This document shows, piece by piece, positions 41,737-49,613 of a stretch of 64,000 bases of DNA (positions are counted from its first letter, which is position 1; every line of letters starts with the position of its first letter). The position numbers and the translations under genes are program-made. The DNA comes from Pseudomonadota bacterium (GTDB lineage: Bacteria; Pseudomonadota; Gammaproteobacteria; UBA9214), in assembly GCA_041395565.1 (NCBI GenBank), contig JAWLAI010000003.1, forward strand, positions 1-64,000. The letters run 5' to 3'. The notes under the pieces are model-generated. The model was not told the DNA's origin and made no database searches. It worked only from the letters and a program-made list of their open reading frames with translations.

Positions 41737-42365
41737 GCGTAGCGCTCCAGCGCCGTCTCGACCAGGTGGCCGCCCTGCAGCGCCATGTGGCGGTTTGCCA
41801 CGCGCGCGACCTGGCCGCGGTCATGGCTGACCCAGATGGCCGCCGCGGCATGCGCCCCGAGGTAGTCGCCGATGAGCGCCTCGACGCGGCGGGTGTTGTC
41901 TGCGTCCAGGTTCGCGGTCGGCTCGTCCAGCAGCAGCACGCGCGGCCCGTTCGCGAGCAGGCGCAACAGGGCCAGGCGCTGGCGCTCGCCACTGGACAGC
42001 CGCGCGACCGGCCGCTGCAACACGGCGCTGTCGAGGCCGAGCCGCTCCAGCCCCGCTGCCGCGCCGTCGGTGAAATGATCGCAGGCCCGCGGCAGCCACC
42101 AGCTGCTCTCGGGCGGCAGCAGGCCGGCCTGCCGGCGCCATTGCTCGGGCGCCATGTCGCAGGCATCCACGCCCGCCAGCATCAGCGCGCCGCCGTGCGG
42201 ATCGAGATCGGCGATGGCGCGCAACAGCTGCGACTTGCCGCTGCCGGACTCGCCCGTGATGCACAGGCAGTCGCCGGTGGCGAGCGCGAACGTGACCGGG
42301 CCGAACATCGGCCGGTCCAGATCCTTGATTTGCAGCAGGGGCGATGTTCTACTCATCCGGACCAC
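41733..42365 (-). CDS. fetA: FetA-type ABC transporter ATP-binding protein
   Basis: The 210-residue ATPase has Walker A GESGSGKSQ, the signature RLSSGERQRLALLRLL, Walker B VLLLDEPTANLD and the H-loop WVSHDRGQ. It pairs with fetB through a 4-base stop/start overlap, and family members export iron. ATG at 42365 or 42356 are both possible. Confidence 0.93.
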   Translation of the reverse strand: MVRMSRTSPLLQIKDLDRPMFGPVTFALATGDCLCITGESGSGKSQLLRAIADLDPHGGALMLAGVDACDMAPEQWRRQAGLLPPESSWWLPRACDHFTDGAAAGLERLGLDSAVLQRPVARLSSGERQRLALLRLLANGPRVLLLDEPTANLDADNTRRVEALIGDYLGAHAAAAIWVSHDRGQVARVANRHMALQGGHLVETALERYA

Positions 42366-42437
42366 CGGGGACAGGTCCTGCCATCAGGTGCAAGCGAGGA
42401 CTGCCGCCGAATTACCAAAGCTTGTGAAGAGGCCATT

Positions 42438-42674
42438 ATGTCAGAACCCGTGATTGCACAGAAAGCGCCCTATGCCCAGGAACTGGAGCCCGGCACCTAC
42501 TGGTGGTGCGCCTGCGGCCGGTCGAAAAAGCAGCCGTTCTGCGACGGCTCGCACCAGGGCAGCGACTTCACCCCGGTGAAGTTCGAACTCACCGAGAAGT
42601 GCAAGGTCTGGCTGTGCGGCTGCAAGCACAGCAAGGATGCGCCCTTCTGCGACGGCACGCACAACGGGCTGTAG
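42438..42674 (+). CDS. CDGSH iron-sulfur domain protein (two CDGSH motifs)
   Basis: The 78-residue protein has two motifs CACGRSKKQPFCDGSH and CGCKHSKDAPFCDGTH, each of the type C-x-C-x2-S-x3-P-x-CDG-x-H that binds a 2Fe-2S cluster. Double-CDGSH proteins are soluble monomers. They are linked to iron or redox handling, fitting the neighbouring fetAB although it is on the opposite strand. Confidence 0.93.
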   Translation: MSEPVIAQKAPYAQELEPGTYWWCACGRSKKQPFCDGSHQGSDFTPVKFELTEKCKVWLCGCKHSKDAPFCDGTHNGL

Positions 42675-43057
42675 GCGCGGACCGTAGCTGCAAAACTCTG
42701 CCAGCGATATTCACGCTAGCGAAACGCGCCTGCAGCTGTTTCAGGAGAGCGGGCACAGCCTGCGAATGCGTCGTGTCTTTGGTGATCCCGGTGGCGGTTA
42801 TCGAGACTTACATAAATGGTTGTCAATAGTCGCCGTCATTCCGGCCAAGCGTGCTTGGCGAGCGCGAGCCGGAATCCAAAGAATATAGTGCAAGTCTGAT
42901 TCCCGCCTGCGCGGGAATGACGCCAAAAAATGAATTACCTGTAATGCAATTATGTCAGTCTCAATAGTTGCCTTTCGGGCGCCTTGACAGCCTGGCGTGC
43001 CACAACGGGAAAGGGCGCCATGCGGCGCCCTTTCCCGTGCCGCGGCACGAACCGCGG
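42675..43057. repeat. Intergenic region with REP-like units and a terminator hairpin
   Basis: Between CDGSH and amt1 lie two REP-like units: 42836-42876, with GTCATTCCGGCC...GCCGGAATCC, and 42898-42925, with GATTCCCGCCTGCGCGGGAATGACG. The latter is a perfect 9-base stem. These match the units at 7071. No gene seen. Confidence 0.6.
43006..43037 (-). terminator. Terminator-like hairpin downstream of amt1
   Basis: CGGGAAAGGGCGCC and its complement flank ATG with 14-base arms. It lies 21 bases beyond the amt1 stop. A T-run is absent, so strength is uncertain. Confidence 0.55.
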
Positions 43058-44359
43058 TTACAGGTTGTAGCCCACCTCGTCGTGCAGCACGATGTCGAGA
43101 CCCTCCGTTTCCTGGTCGCTGGTCACGCGCAGACCGATGACGGCGTCGATCAGCTTGAGCAGGATCCAGGTCAGGATCGCGCAGTAGACGAAGGTCGCGA
43201 TGACGCCGACGAACTGCACCCATACCTGCTGGCCCATGGTCACGCCCTCGGCCAGGCCGGCACCGCCGAGCACGCCCACGAACACGCCGGCCATCAGCGT
43301 GCCGATGATGCCGCCGACGCCGTGCACCGGGAACACGTCGAGCGAGTCGTCGACCTTCAGCACCTGCTTGAGGTAGCTGGTGCAGAGGTAGCAGATCACG
43401 CCGGCGGAAAGGCCGATGATGAGCGCACCGGCCGGGCCGACGAAACCGGAGGCCGGGGTGATGGTGCCCAGCCCCGCGACCATGCCGGTGACGATACCCA
43501 GCACGCTCGGCTTGCCGTGCCGCATCCATTCCATGGTCATCCAGGCGAGCGAGCCGGCGGCGGCGCTGATATGCGTGACCAGCATCGCCATGCCGGCGTC
43601 GCCGTTCGCGGCCAGCGCGCTGCCGGCGTTGAAACCGAACCAGCCCACCCACAGCATGGCCGCGCCGATCAGGGTCATGGTCATGTTGTGCGGCGGCATG
43701 GCGACGCTGCCGAAACCCTTGCGCGGGCCGAGCACCAGCGCCGCGACCAGCGCGGCCGCACCGGCGTTGACGTGCACCACGGTACCGCCGGCGAAATCCA
43801 GGAGGCCCATGTCCTGCAGCCAGCCGCCGCCCCAGACCCAGTGCGTCACCGGCGCGTAGACCAGCACCAGCCACAGCGCGGAGAACCACAGCATGGCCGA
43901 GAACTTCATGCGCTCGGCGAACGCGCCCACGATCAGCGCCGGCGTGATGATGGCAAAGGTCAGCTGGAACATGGAGAACACGCTCTCGGGGATGGTGCCG
44001 CTCAGGCTGTCGCGCCCGATGTTGGCCAGCATCAGCTGGTCGAAGCCGCCGACCCAGCGGTTGAGGCCGCCGCCGTCGCCGAAGGCCAGGCCGTAGACGA
44101 ACACCAGCCAGAGGATGGAGACCATGCAGGTGATGGCGAAGCACTGCATCAGCACCGAGAGCACGTTCTTGCTGCGCACCAGGCCGCCGTAGAACAGGGC
44201 CAGTCCGGGGATGGTCATGAACAGCACCAGCACCGTCGAGGTCAGGATCCAGGCGGTATCTGCCGCGTTCAGCTCGTCCGCGTGGCCGGCGATCGGAAAC
44301 AGGCAGGCAACGGCGCACGGCAGCAGGGTCTTGCACTGCTTCAGGGCAGCAGGTTTCAT
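43058..44359 (-). CDS. amt: Ammonium transporter
   Basis: The 433-residue channel has an N-terminal signal-like helix and 11 membrane segments, with DFAGGTVVHVNAGAAALVAALVLG, MTLIGAAMLWVGWFGFNAGS and PVHGVGGIIGTLMAGVF. These carry the conserved His residues of the Amt pore. It imports ammonium across the inner membrane. GGGAGA precedes the ATG. It is 26 bases downstream of glnK1, so PII should control it directly. It is one of three amt copies in this cluster. Confidence 0.95.
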   Translation of the reverse strand: MKPAALKQCKTLLPCAVACLFPIAGHADELNAADTAWILTSTVLVLFMTIPGLALFYGGLVRSKNVLSVLMQCFAITCMVSILWLVFVYGLAFGDGGGLNRWVGGFDQLMLANIGRDSLSGTIPESVFSMFQLTFAIITPALIVGAFAERMKFSAMLWFSALWLVLVYAPVTHWVWGGGWLQDMGLLDFAGGTVVHVNAGAAALVAALVLGPRKGFGSVAMPPHNMTMTLIGAAMLWVGWFGFNAGSALAANGDAGMAMLVTHISAAAGSLAWMTMEWMRHGKPSVLGIVTGMVAGLGTITPASGFVGPAGALIIGLSAGVICYLCTSYLKQVLKVDDSLDVFPVHGVGGIIGTLMAGVFVGVLGGAGLAEGVTMGQQVWVQFVGVIATFVYCAILTWILLKLIDAVIGLRVTSDQETEGLDIVLHDEVGYNL

Positions 44360-44385
44360 GGCATGTCTCCCTTCTTTTGCTTGTT

Positions 44386-44724
44386 CTAGAGTGCGTCCGG
44401 GCCGGTCTCCCCGGTGCGGATGCGGATGGTCTGTTCCAGGCTGGTCACGAAGATCTTGCCGTCGCCGATCTTGCCGGTGTTCGCGGCGCCGGTGATGGCG
44501 TCGATGACCGTATCGACCTTGTCGGATGGCACGCCGATCTCGATCTTGACCTTGGGCAGGAAGTCGACCACGTACTCGGCGCCGCGGTAGAGCTCGGTGT
44601 GCCCCTTCTGGCGTCCGAAGCCCTTGACCTCGGTCACGGTGATACCCTGCACGCCGATTTCCGACAGCGCCTCGCGCACGTCATCGAGTTTGAACGGTTT
44701 GATGATGGCTGTGATGAGTTTCAT
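44386..44724 (-). CDS. glnK: Nitrogen regulatory protein PII (GlnK), copy 1
   Basis: The 112-residue protein is a standard PII: MKLITAIIKPFKLDDVREAL, GFGRQKGHTELYRGAEYVVDF with the uridylylation Tyr51 in the T-loop, and the ATP site TGKIGDGKIFV. It senses ATP/ADP and 2-oxoglutarate and blocks the neighbouring Amt when ammonium is sufficient. It is 26 bases before amt1. Confidence 0.95.
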   Translation of the reverse strand: MKLITAIIKPFKLDDVREALSEIGVQGITVTEVKGFGRQKGHTELYRGAEYVVDFLPKVKIEIGVPSDKVDTVIDAITGAANTGKIGDGKIFVTSLEQTIRIRTGETGPDAL

Positions 44725-44780
44725 TTTTTATCCTCCGGTGGGCAGACTGGCGCGTAGCCGGCGGAATCATACCAGAGGCC

Positions 44781-44795
44781 GCACCGGTTTGGTGC
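44781..44795. promoter_or_regulatory. NtrC-like dyad upstream of glnK1
   Basis: GCACCGGTTTGGTGC fits the NtrC consensus GCACC-N5-GGTGC exactly. It lies 57 bases before the glnK1 start. I did not find a good sigma-54 -24/-12 there, so the site might act as a repressor or weak activator. Confidence 0.45.
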
Positions 44796-44824
44796 CACCT
44801 CCGGGGCGGCCCGGGCAAGTGCGG

Positions 44825-44904
44825 GCGGGGACAGGGCACGATTTCCTTGCAAGCGGCAGTCGGGGCTGGCCTGCAGGCAAGCGGAAATCGTGCCCTGTCC
44901 CCGC
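44825..44904. repeat. Long inverted repeat, REP-like hairpin copy 4
   Basis: Perfect 22-base arms (44825-44846 and 44883-44904) begin GCGGGGACAGGGCACGATTT. The loop has more partial pairing. It sits between the amt2 terminator and the glnK1 promoter. Confidence 0.9.
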
Positions 44905-44922
44905 TCGATCGCGCGGCGGCAC

Positions 44923-44948
44923 AAAAAAAACGGGCGCCGAAGCGCCCG
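44923..44948 (-). terminator. Rho-independent terminator of amt2
   Basis: On the minus strand, CGGGCGCTTCGGCGCCCG is followed by a run of eight Ts. It lies 28 bases after the amt2 stop. Confidence 0.9.
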
Positions 44949-44975
44949 TAAAGACTGCCGATCAACGGCTTGCGA

Positions 44976-46310
44976 TCAGAGTATGTAACCGCGCTCGTCG
45001 TGCTGGCTGACGTCCAGGCCCATCGTCTCCTGCTCTTCCGTGACGCGCAGACCGATGACCAGGTCGACCACCTTCAGGATCACGAAGCTGCCGACGCCCG
45101 AGTACACCAGGGTGAACAGCACGCCCAGGATCTGTGTCCACACCTGGCCGCCCATGGTCACGCCCTCGGCCAGGCCGACGCCGCCCATGCTGGAAGCGGC
45201 GCAGACACCGGTCAGGATGGCGCCGATGATGCCGCCCACGGCATGCACGCCGAACACGTCGAGCGAGTCGTCGTAGCCGATCGCGCGCTTGAGCTTGGCG
45301 GCGGCGAGGTAGCAGCCCACGCCCGCGGCGACGCCGATCAAGAGCGCGCCCATCGGGCCGGCGGTGCCGGAAGCCGGCGTGATGGCGACCAGGCCGGCGA
45401 CCGCACCGGAGGCGATACCCAGCACGCTGGGCTTGCCGTGGGACATCCACTCCGCGAACATCCACGCCAGCGCCGCGGTTGCCGTGGCGATCTGGGTCAC
45501 GGCCATGGCCATGCCGGCGGTGCCGTTGGCGGCCACCGCGCTGCCCGCATTGAAGCCGAACCAGCCGACCCACAGCATCGAGGCGCCGACCACGGTCAGC
45601 GTCAGGTTGTGCGGCGGCATGGCAGTTCCGGGAAAGCCCTTGCGCTTGCCCAGCACAAGGCAGGCGACCAGGCCCGCGATACCGGCGTTGATATGCACGA
45701 CCGTGCCGCCGGCGAAATCCAGCACGCCCAGGTCCCAGAGCAGGCCGCCGTCACCGCTCCACACCATGTGCGCGACCGGCGCATAGATGACGGTGAACCA
45801 GATGCCCATGAACCACAGCATGGCCGAGAATTTCATGCGCTCGGCGAAGGCGCCCACGATCAGCGCGGGGGTGATGATGGCGAACGTCATCTGGAAGGTC
45901 ATGAAGACGCTTTCCGGAATCGCAGCCGTGAGACTGTCGACCGTCATGCCGCTCAGAAACGCCTTGCCCAGCGTGCCCACGAAGGAATTGAAGTTCGTGA
46001 CGCCGGCCTCCATGCCGGTGGTGTCGAAGGCCAGGCTGTAGCCATAGATTGTCCACAGCACCGAGATCAGTCCGGTGATGGCGAAACACTGCATGAGCAC
46101 CGACAGCACGTTCTTGGAACGCACCATGCCGGCGTAGAACAGCGCCAGGCCGGGGATGGTCATGAACAGCACCAGGGCCGTGGACGTCAGCATCCATGCC
46201 GTGTCACCCGAATTCAGTGCGGCATCCTCGGCCAGCACCGGGGTTGGTAGCAGCAGCACGGGTGTAATTGCCATGAGGGCACCCGCAGCCCGTTTAGTTA
46301 GTTTGTCCAT
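44976..46310 (-). CDS. amt: Ammonium transporter, copy 2
   Basis: The 444-residue Amt has a signal peptide (RAAGALMAITPVLLLPTPVLA) and the pore motifs LDFAGGTVVHINAGIAGLV, MLWVGWFGFNAGSAVAANG and GVHAVGGIIGAILTGVC. The start is the ATG at 46310; the much longer frame that continues to 47708 is the shadow of the amt3 gene. The gene is separated from amt3 by a terminator, so it may have its own promoter in 46311-46462, where an imperfect hairpin (46397-46448) lies. Confidence 0.95.
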   Translation of the reverse strand: MDKLTKRAAGALMAITPVLLLPTPVLAEDAALNSGDTAWMLTSTALVLFMTIPGLALFYAGMVRSKNVLSVLMQCFAITGLISVLWTIYGYSLAFDTTGMEAGVTNFNSFVGTLGKAFLSGMTVDSLTAAIPESVFMTFQMTFAIITPALIVGAFAERMKFSAMLWFMGIWFTVIYAPVAHMVWSGDGGLLWDLGVLDFAGGTVVHINAGIAGLVACLVLGKRKGFPGTAMPPHNLTLTVVGASMLWVGWFGFNAGSAVAANGTAGMAMAVTQIATATAALAWMFAEWMSHGKPSVLGIASGAVAGLVAITPASGTAGPMGALLIGVAAGVGCYLAAAKLKRAIGYDDSLDVFGVHAVGGIIGAILTGVCAASSMGGVGLAEGVTMGGQVWTQILGVLFTLVYSGVGSFVILKVVDLVIGLRVTEEQETMGLDVSQHDERGYIL

Positions 46311-46396
46311 AGATACTCCTCTCCGGCATGAAAAGGTAAGGGCATCCGCACCTGTTGCGCCGGTATGCGTACGGATGTATCCCCCGGAACCACAGG

Positions 46397-46448
46397 CGAT
46401 TGGCCGGCACCGGTACTGCTTGGGTGCCTGCAAGGCACCGGCCAATCG
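46397..46448. repeat. Imperfect inverted repeat upstream of amt2
   Basis: Arms CGATTGGCCGG (46397-46407) and CCGGCCAATCG (46438-46448) are perfect over 11 bases, with inner GGTGCC/GGCACC pairing. It may be an operator or attenuator for amt2. Confidence 0.55.
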
Positions 46449-46462
46449 GCTCTGGCCCCCGG

Positions 46463-46488
46463 AAAAAAGCGGGCGCCGGAGCGCCCGC
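46463..46488 (-). terminator. Rho-independent terminator of amt3
   Basis: On the minus strand GCGGGCGCTCCGGCGCCCGC is followed by six Ts. It lies 26 bases beyond the amt3 stop. Confidence 0.9.
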
Positions 46489-46513
46489 AATCTGGAGGGC
46501 AGGTTGGTACAAG

Positions 46514-47779
46514 CTATTTGCCCGAGCCTTGTGCACCCACGAACTCCGGGTAGGCTTCGAGGCCGATCTCGGCGAGGTCGACGCCAGCGTATTCCTCTTC
46601 CTCGCTGACACGGATGCCGATCGTCATCTTCAGCAGCGACCAGACGATGATGCTGGTGACGAAGGTCCAGGCAAAGATGGTCCCCAGGCCGGTCAGCTGC
46701 GCGACGAGGCTGGATTCCTCGTTGCTGATGGTGACCGCGATCAGTCCCCACATGCCGACCACGCCGTGCACCGAGATCGCACCCACCGGGTCGTCGATCT
46801 TCATGCGGTCGAGGCCGAGGATCGCGAACACCACCAGCACGCCGCCCACGGCACCGATCAGGGTGGCCACCAGCGGGGTCGGGGTCAGCGGTTCGGCCGT
46901 GATCGCGACCAGGCCGGCCAGCGCACCGTTCAGCGCCATGGTGAGGTCGGTCTTGCCGAACAGGATGCGCGCCACCGCCATCGCCGCGATCACGCCGCCG
47001 GCCGCCGCCATGTTGGTGTTGACGAACACCAGCGCGACGCTGTTGGCCTCGGCCACGTCGGAGACCTTCAGCTCGGAGCCGCCGTTGAACCCGAACCAGC
47101 CCATCCACAGGATGAAGGTTCCCAGCGTGGCCAGCGGCATGTTCGCGCCCGGGAAGGCATTGACGCTGCCGTCGGGCCGGTACTTGCCCTTGCGCGCGCC
47201 GAGCAGGAGCACGCCGGCCAGCGCCGCGGTCGCACCGCACAGGTGCACGACGCCGGAGCCCGCGAAGTCCAAAAAGCCCAGCGCATCCAGGCCACCGCCG
47301 CCCCACTTCCAGTAACCCTGCATCGGGTAGATGAAGCCGGTCATCACGACCGCGAACAGCAGGAAGGCCCACAGCTTCATGCGCTCGGCCACCGCGCCCG
47401 AGACGATCGACATGGCAGTTGCCACGAACACGACCTGGAAGAAGAAGTCGGACAGGCCGGAGTAGTAGGTGTCGCCACCACTGGCCAGCACGGCTTCCGC
47501 CGTGTTGTCGCCCTTGCCCAGGATGTGGCCTAACCCTGGCCACCAGGGGCTGACCGCAGCATCGCCCGGATACATTATGCTGTAGCCGTAGAGCATGTAC
47601 ATGATGCAGGCCACGGCGAACAGGGAGATGTTCTTGGTCAGGATTTCGGCGGTGTTTTTCGCACGCACCAGGCCGGCTTCGAGCATGGCAAAGCCCGCCG
47701 CCATCCACATTACCAATGTACCGGTTACCAGGAAATAGAAGGTATCCAGTGCGTAACTGAGTTCAGTCAGCGCCTCCAC
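46514..47779 (-). CDS. amt: Ammonium transporter, copy 3
   Basis: The 421-residue Amt differs from the other two by lacking a cleavable signal and by MEALTELSYALDTFYFLVTG at the start. It has LDFAGSGVVHLCGATAALAG, WMGWFGFNGGSELKV and SVHGVVGMWGLIA. The start is GTG at 47779, set by GGAGG 7 bases upstream; the ATG at 47881 would overlap glnK2. It is 22 bases from glnK2 and thus in its operon. Confidence 0.93.
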   Translation of the reverse strand: MEALTELSYALDTFYFLVTGTLVMWMAAGFAMLEAGLVRAKNTAEILTKNISLFAVACIMYMLYGYSIMYPGDAAVSPWWPGLGHILGKGDNTAEAVLASGGDTYYSGLSDFFFQVVFVATAMSIVSGAVAERMKLWAFLLFAVVMTGFIYPMQGYWKWGGGGLDALGFLDFAGSGVVHLCGATAALAGVLLLGARKGKYRPDGSVNAFPGANMPLATLGTFILWMGWFGFNGGSELKVSDVAEANSVALVFVNTNMAAAGGVIAAMAVARILFGKTDLTMALNGALAGLVAITAEPLTPTPLVATLIGAVGGVLVVFAILGLDRMKIDDPVGAISVHGVVGMWGLIAVTISNEESSLVAQLTGLGTIFAWTFVTSIIVWSLLKMTIGIRVSEEEEYAGVDLAEIGLEAYPEFVGAQGSGK

Positions 47780-47801
47780 GATTAGTCCTCCATCAGTCGG
47801 G

Positions 47802-48140
47802 TCAGAGCGCGTCCGGGCCGGTCTCGCCGGTACGGATACGAATGGTTTGTTCGATACTGGACACGAAGATCTTGCCGTCACCGATCTTGCCGGTATTGGC
47901 AGCCTTGGAAATCGCCTCGACGACCTTGTCGGCCATGTCCGCCTTCACCACGGCCTCGATCTTCACCTTGGGCAGGAAGTCGACGACGTATTCCGCACCA
48001 CGATACAGTTCCGTGTGGCCCTTCTGACGCCCGAATCCCTTCACCTCGGTTACCGTGATGCCCTGCACACCGACTTCCGAGAGGGCCTCACGGACATCAT
48101 CCAGCTTGAAGGGCTTGATGATTGCAGTTACCAGTTTCAT
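47802..48140 (-). CDS. glnK: Nitrogen regulatory protein PII (GlnK), copy 2
   Basis: The 112-residue PII is nearly identical to copy 1 over the first 60 residues, including Tyr51, and diverges at the central loop (AVVKADMADKVVEAISK versus IGVPSDKVDTVIDAI). AGGAGT precedes its ATG. It lies in the same transcription unit as amt3 and, probably, torF upstream. Confidence 0.95.
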   Translation of the reverse strand: MKLVTAIIKPFKLDDVREALSEVGVQGITVTEVKGFGRQKGHTELYRGAEYVVDFLPKVKIEAVVKADMADKVVEAISKAANTGKIGDGKIFVSSIEQTIRIRTGETGPDAL

Positions 48141-48162
48141 GTATGTGTACTCCTTTAAAGTC

Positions 48163-48182
48163 GGCCCGCCCGGAGGCGGGCC
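48163..48182 (-). terminator. Hairpin between the TorF-family porin gene and glnK2
   Basis: GGCCCGCC and GGCGGGCC form an 8-base stem with a CGGA tetraloop, just upstream of the glnK2 ribosome-binding site. No T-run follows, so it likely attenuates or processes the message rather than ending it. Confidence 0.55.
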
Positions 48183-48197
48183 GTATCGGTGCGGTTG

Positions 48198-48893
48198 TTA
48201 GAGAGACTTGGAAACGCTGAAGATGATTCGCGAATCCGCGAGGTCACCGAACAGCGTGTCGCCGTCGTTGTTGGTGTCGACGTAGGTCAGACCCAGGTCC
48301 AGACCGGCAATCGACTTGCTCAGACCGATGCTCCAGTCCATGTAGCCGGTACCTGCGAGGTCATAGGCATCGCCATCGTTCTGGCCGATCATCGCCGACA
48401 GACCGAAATCCATCGGCAGGCTGACATCGACGCCTGCCTCAAGACGCCAGGCGCTCTCGCCGCTGTCGAAGAAGTCGTCGCTGTAGTAGAACTTGGCCGA
48501 GCCGGAGATCGTGTCGGTGAAGGCATAACCACCACCGGCGTAGAGTTCCAGGGTGTTCCAGTTGTCAGCGCCCGGGTAGACGTACTCGATCAGGCCCAGG
48601 TCGTAGCTGATCGGGCCGGCCTCGCCGGCGTAACCGCCGTAGACGTCCAGCTCGATCTGCGGATCGGTACCGCCACCGAAGAACTGGGAGTCGACGTTGG
48701 ACGCCCAGGTGCCGATGTACAGGCCACTGTCGTGGCTGAAATCGAAGCCGCCGGAAACGGCCATCTGGTTGTCCGTCTGGGAGACGCCGCGCCAGGCATA
48801 ATCGCTGGACAGGGCGATATTCCCGCTGATCTCCGCCATAGCAGCTGAAGAGCCGGCCAGCATTGCGGTGGCAATCAAGGTTTTCTTCATCAT
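48198..48893 (-). CDS. TorF family putative outer-membrane porin
   Basis: The 231-residue protein has a signal peptide (MMKKTLIATAMLAGSSAAMA) and a beta-barrel pattern (GNIALSSDYAWRGVSQTDNQ, GGYAGEAGPISYDLGLIEY) ending with the terminal SVSKSL. It matches the TIGR02001 group often found before glnK-amt genes. AGGAG precedes the start. A sigma-54-type promoter and NtrC-like sites are directly upstream, so it leads a nitrogen-regulated operon. Confidence 0.9.
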   Translation of the reverse strand: MMKKTLIATAMLAGSSAAMAEISGNIALSSDYAWRGVSQTDNQMAVSGGFDFSHDSGLYIGTWASNVDSQFFGGGTDPQIELDVYGGYAGEAGPISYDLGLIEYVYPGADNWNTLELYAGGGYAFTDTISGSAKFYYSDDFFDSGESAWRLEAGVDVSLPMDFGLSAMIGQNDGDAYDLAGTGYMDWSIGLSKSIAGLDLGLTYVDTNNDGDTLFGDLADSRIIFSVSKSL

Positions 48894-48926
48894 TTCATTT
48901 CTCCTGAAAGTTGTGGTTAAGCACTG

Positions 48927-48942
48927 TGCAATGACCGAACCA
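48927..48942 (-). promoter_or_regulatory. Sigma-54 (RpoN) promoter of torF-glnK2-amt3
   Basis: The minus strand reads TGGTTCGGTCATTGCA. GG and GC sit exactly 10 bases apart, and TTGCA is perfect against TGGCACG-N4-TTGCA. Transcription would start near 48915, giving a short leader before the ATG at 48893. Confidence 0.75.
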
Positions 48943-49018
48943 CTTCAACTTCAACCATGAAAGGGGAAAGTCATCCCATCCTGAGCAGGAACCGTGCCAC
49001 CTGAATAAATGATTAATA

Positions 49019-49031
49019 AATCATCTTCTTA
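49019..49031. promoter_or_regulatory. IHF-like site between UAS and promoter
   Basis: AATCATCTTCTTA matches WATCARNNNNTTR with one mismatch. It lies between the sigma-54 site and the NtrC sites, where IHF usually bends DNA. Confidence 0.45.
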
Positions 49032-49076
49032 GGTGAATTACGGGGAATATCAGGAGGCGATAATGGAGCATCTGAC

Positions 49077-49110
49077 GCACTAATACAGTGCGCTCGCACT
49101 ATCCTGGTGC
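49077..49110. promoter_or_regulatory. Two tandem NtrC-like enhancer sites
   Basis: GCACTAATACAGTGC (49077-49091) and GCACTATCCTGGTGC (49096-49110) both fit GCACY-N5-RGTGC. They are about 140-180 bases upstream of the sigma-54 promoter, a normal enhancer distance. Confidence 0.7.
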
Positions 49111-49171
49111 TACCGGGTGAGGCATTGCACGGTTATGGACGGAACCGGCGGGGTTCGACTATGGTAGGCGC

Positions 49172-49420
49172 ATGTTCAACCCCAAGTTCATCGACGATCT
49201 GGCACGCCAGATCAGCAGCGGCATCCCCGCCGGCGTGAAGGGCATGCAGCAGGATATCGAGCAGAACGTACGCACCCTGCTCGCGGGCGCCTTCGCCCGG
49301 CTCGACCTGGTCACGCGCGAGGAGTTCGACGTGCAGGCGAAGGTGCTCATGCGCACGCGCGAGAAACTCGAGGCGCTGGAGCGGCAGGTCGCAGAGCTCG
49401 AAAGCCGGCGCCAGTCATAG
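49172..49420 (+). CDS. ubiK: Ubiquinone biosynthesis accessory factor UbiK
   Basis: The 82-residue protein is a short membrane-peripheral coiled coil: MFNPKFIDDLARQISSGIPAGVKGMQQDIEQNVRTLL, then LVTREEFDVQAKVLMRTREKLEALE. These fit the BMFP/UbiK family, which helps the UbiJ-containing ubiquinone complex in aerobic conditions. It lies next to yifB, as in many relatives. Confidence 0.92.
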   Translation: MFNPKFIDDLARQISSGIPAGVKGMQQDIEQNVRTLLAGAFARLDLVTREEFDVQAKVLMRTREKLEALERQVAELESRRQS

Positions 49421-49613
49421 CGCGCCGGGCGTCCGCGCAAGATTTCCCTCCACCAATCGCGCATGCGCTGCGCTCCTACACATAACGGCAAGCGCCGGTA
49501 GGCGCGGACCGCATCCGCGGCCCTGCAGTATCCGACGTCAGCCGTCGGTGTTGGCGCATACAGGCCGGCGCCCGCAGCGCCTACACTCCTCGCTCACCGC
49601 CAGGAAGCCTGCG

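Noticed and set aside
46311..47708. Open frame continuing amt2 upstream to give a 910-residue protein
   Set aside because: The extra 460 residues are an antisense-like, Arg/Gly-rich shadow of amt3 in another frame. amt2 has a proper signal peptide at 46310 and is preceded by a terminator.
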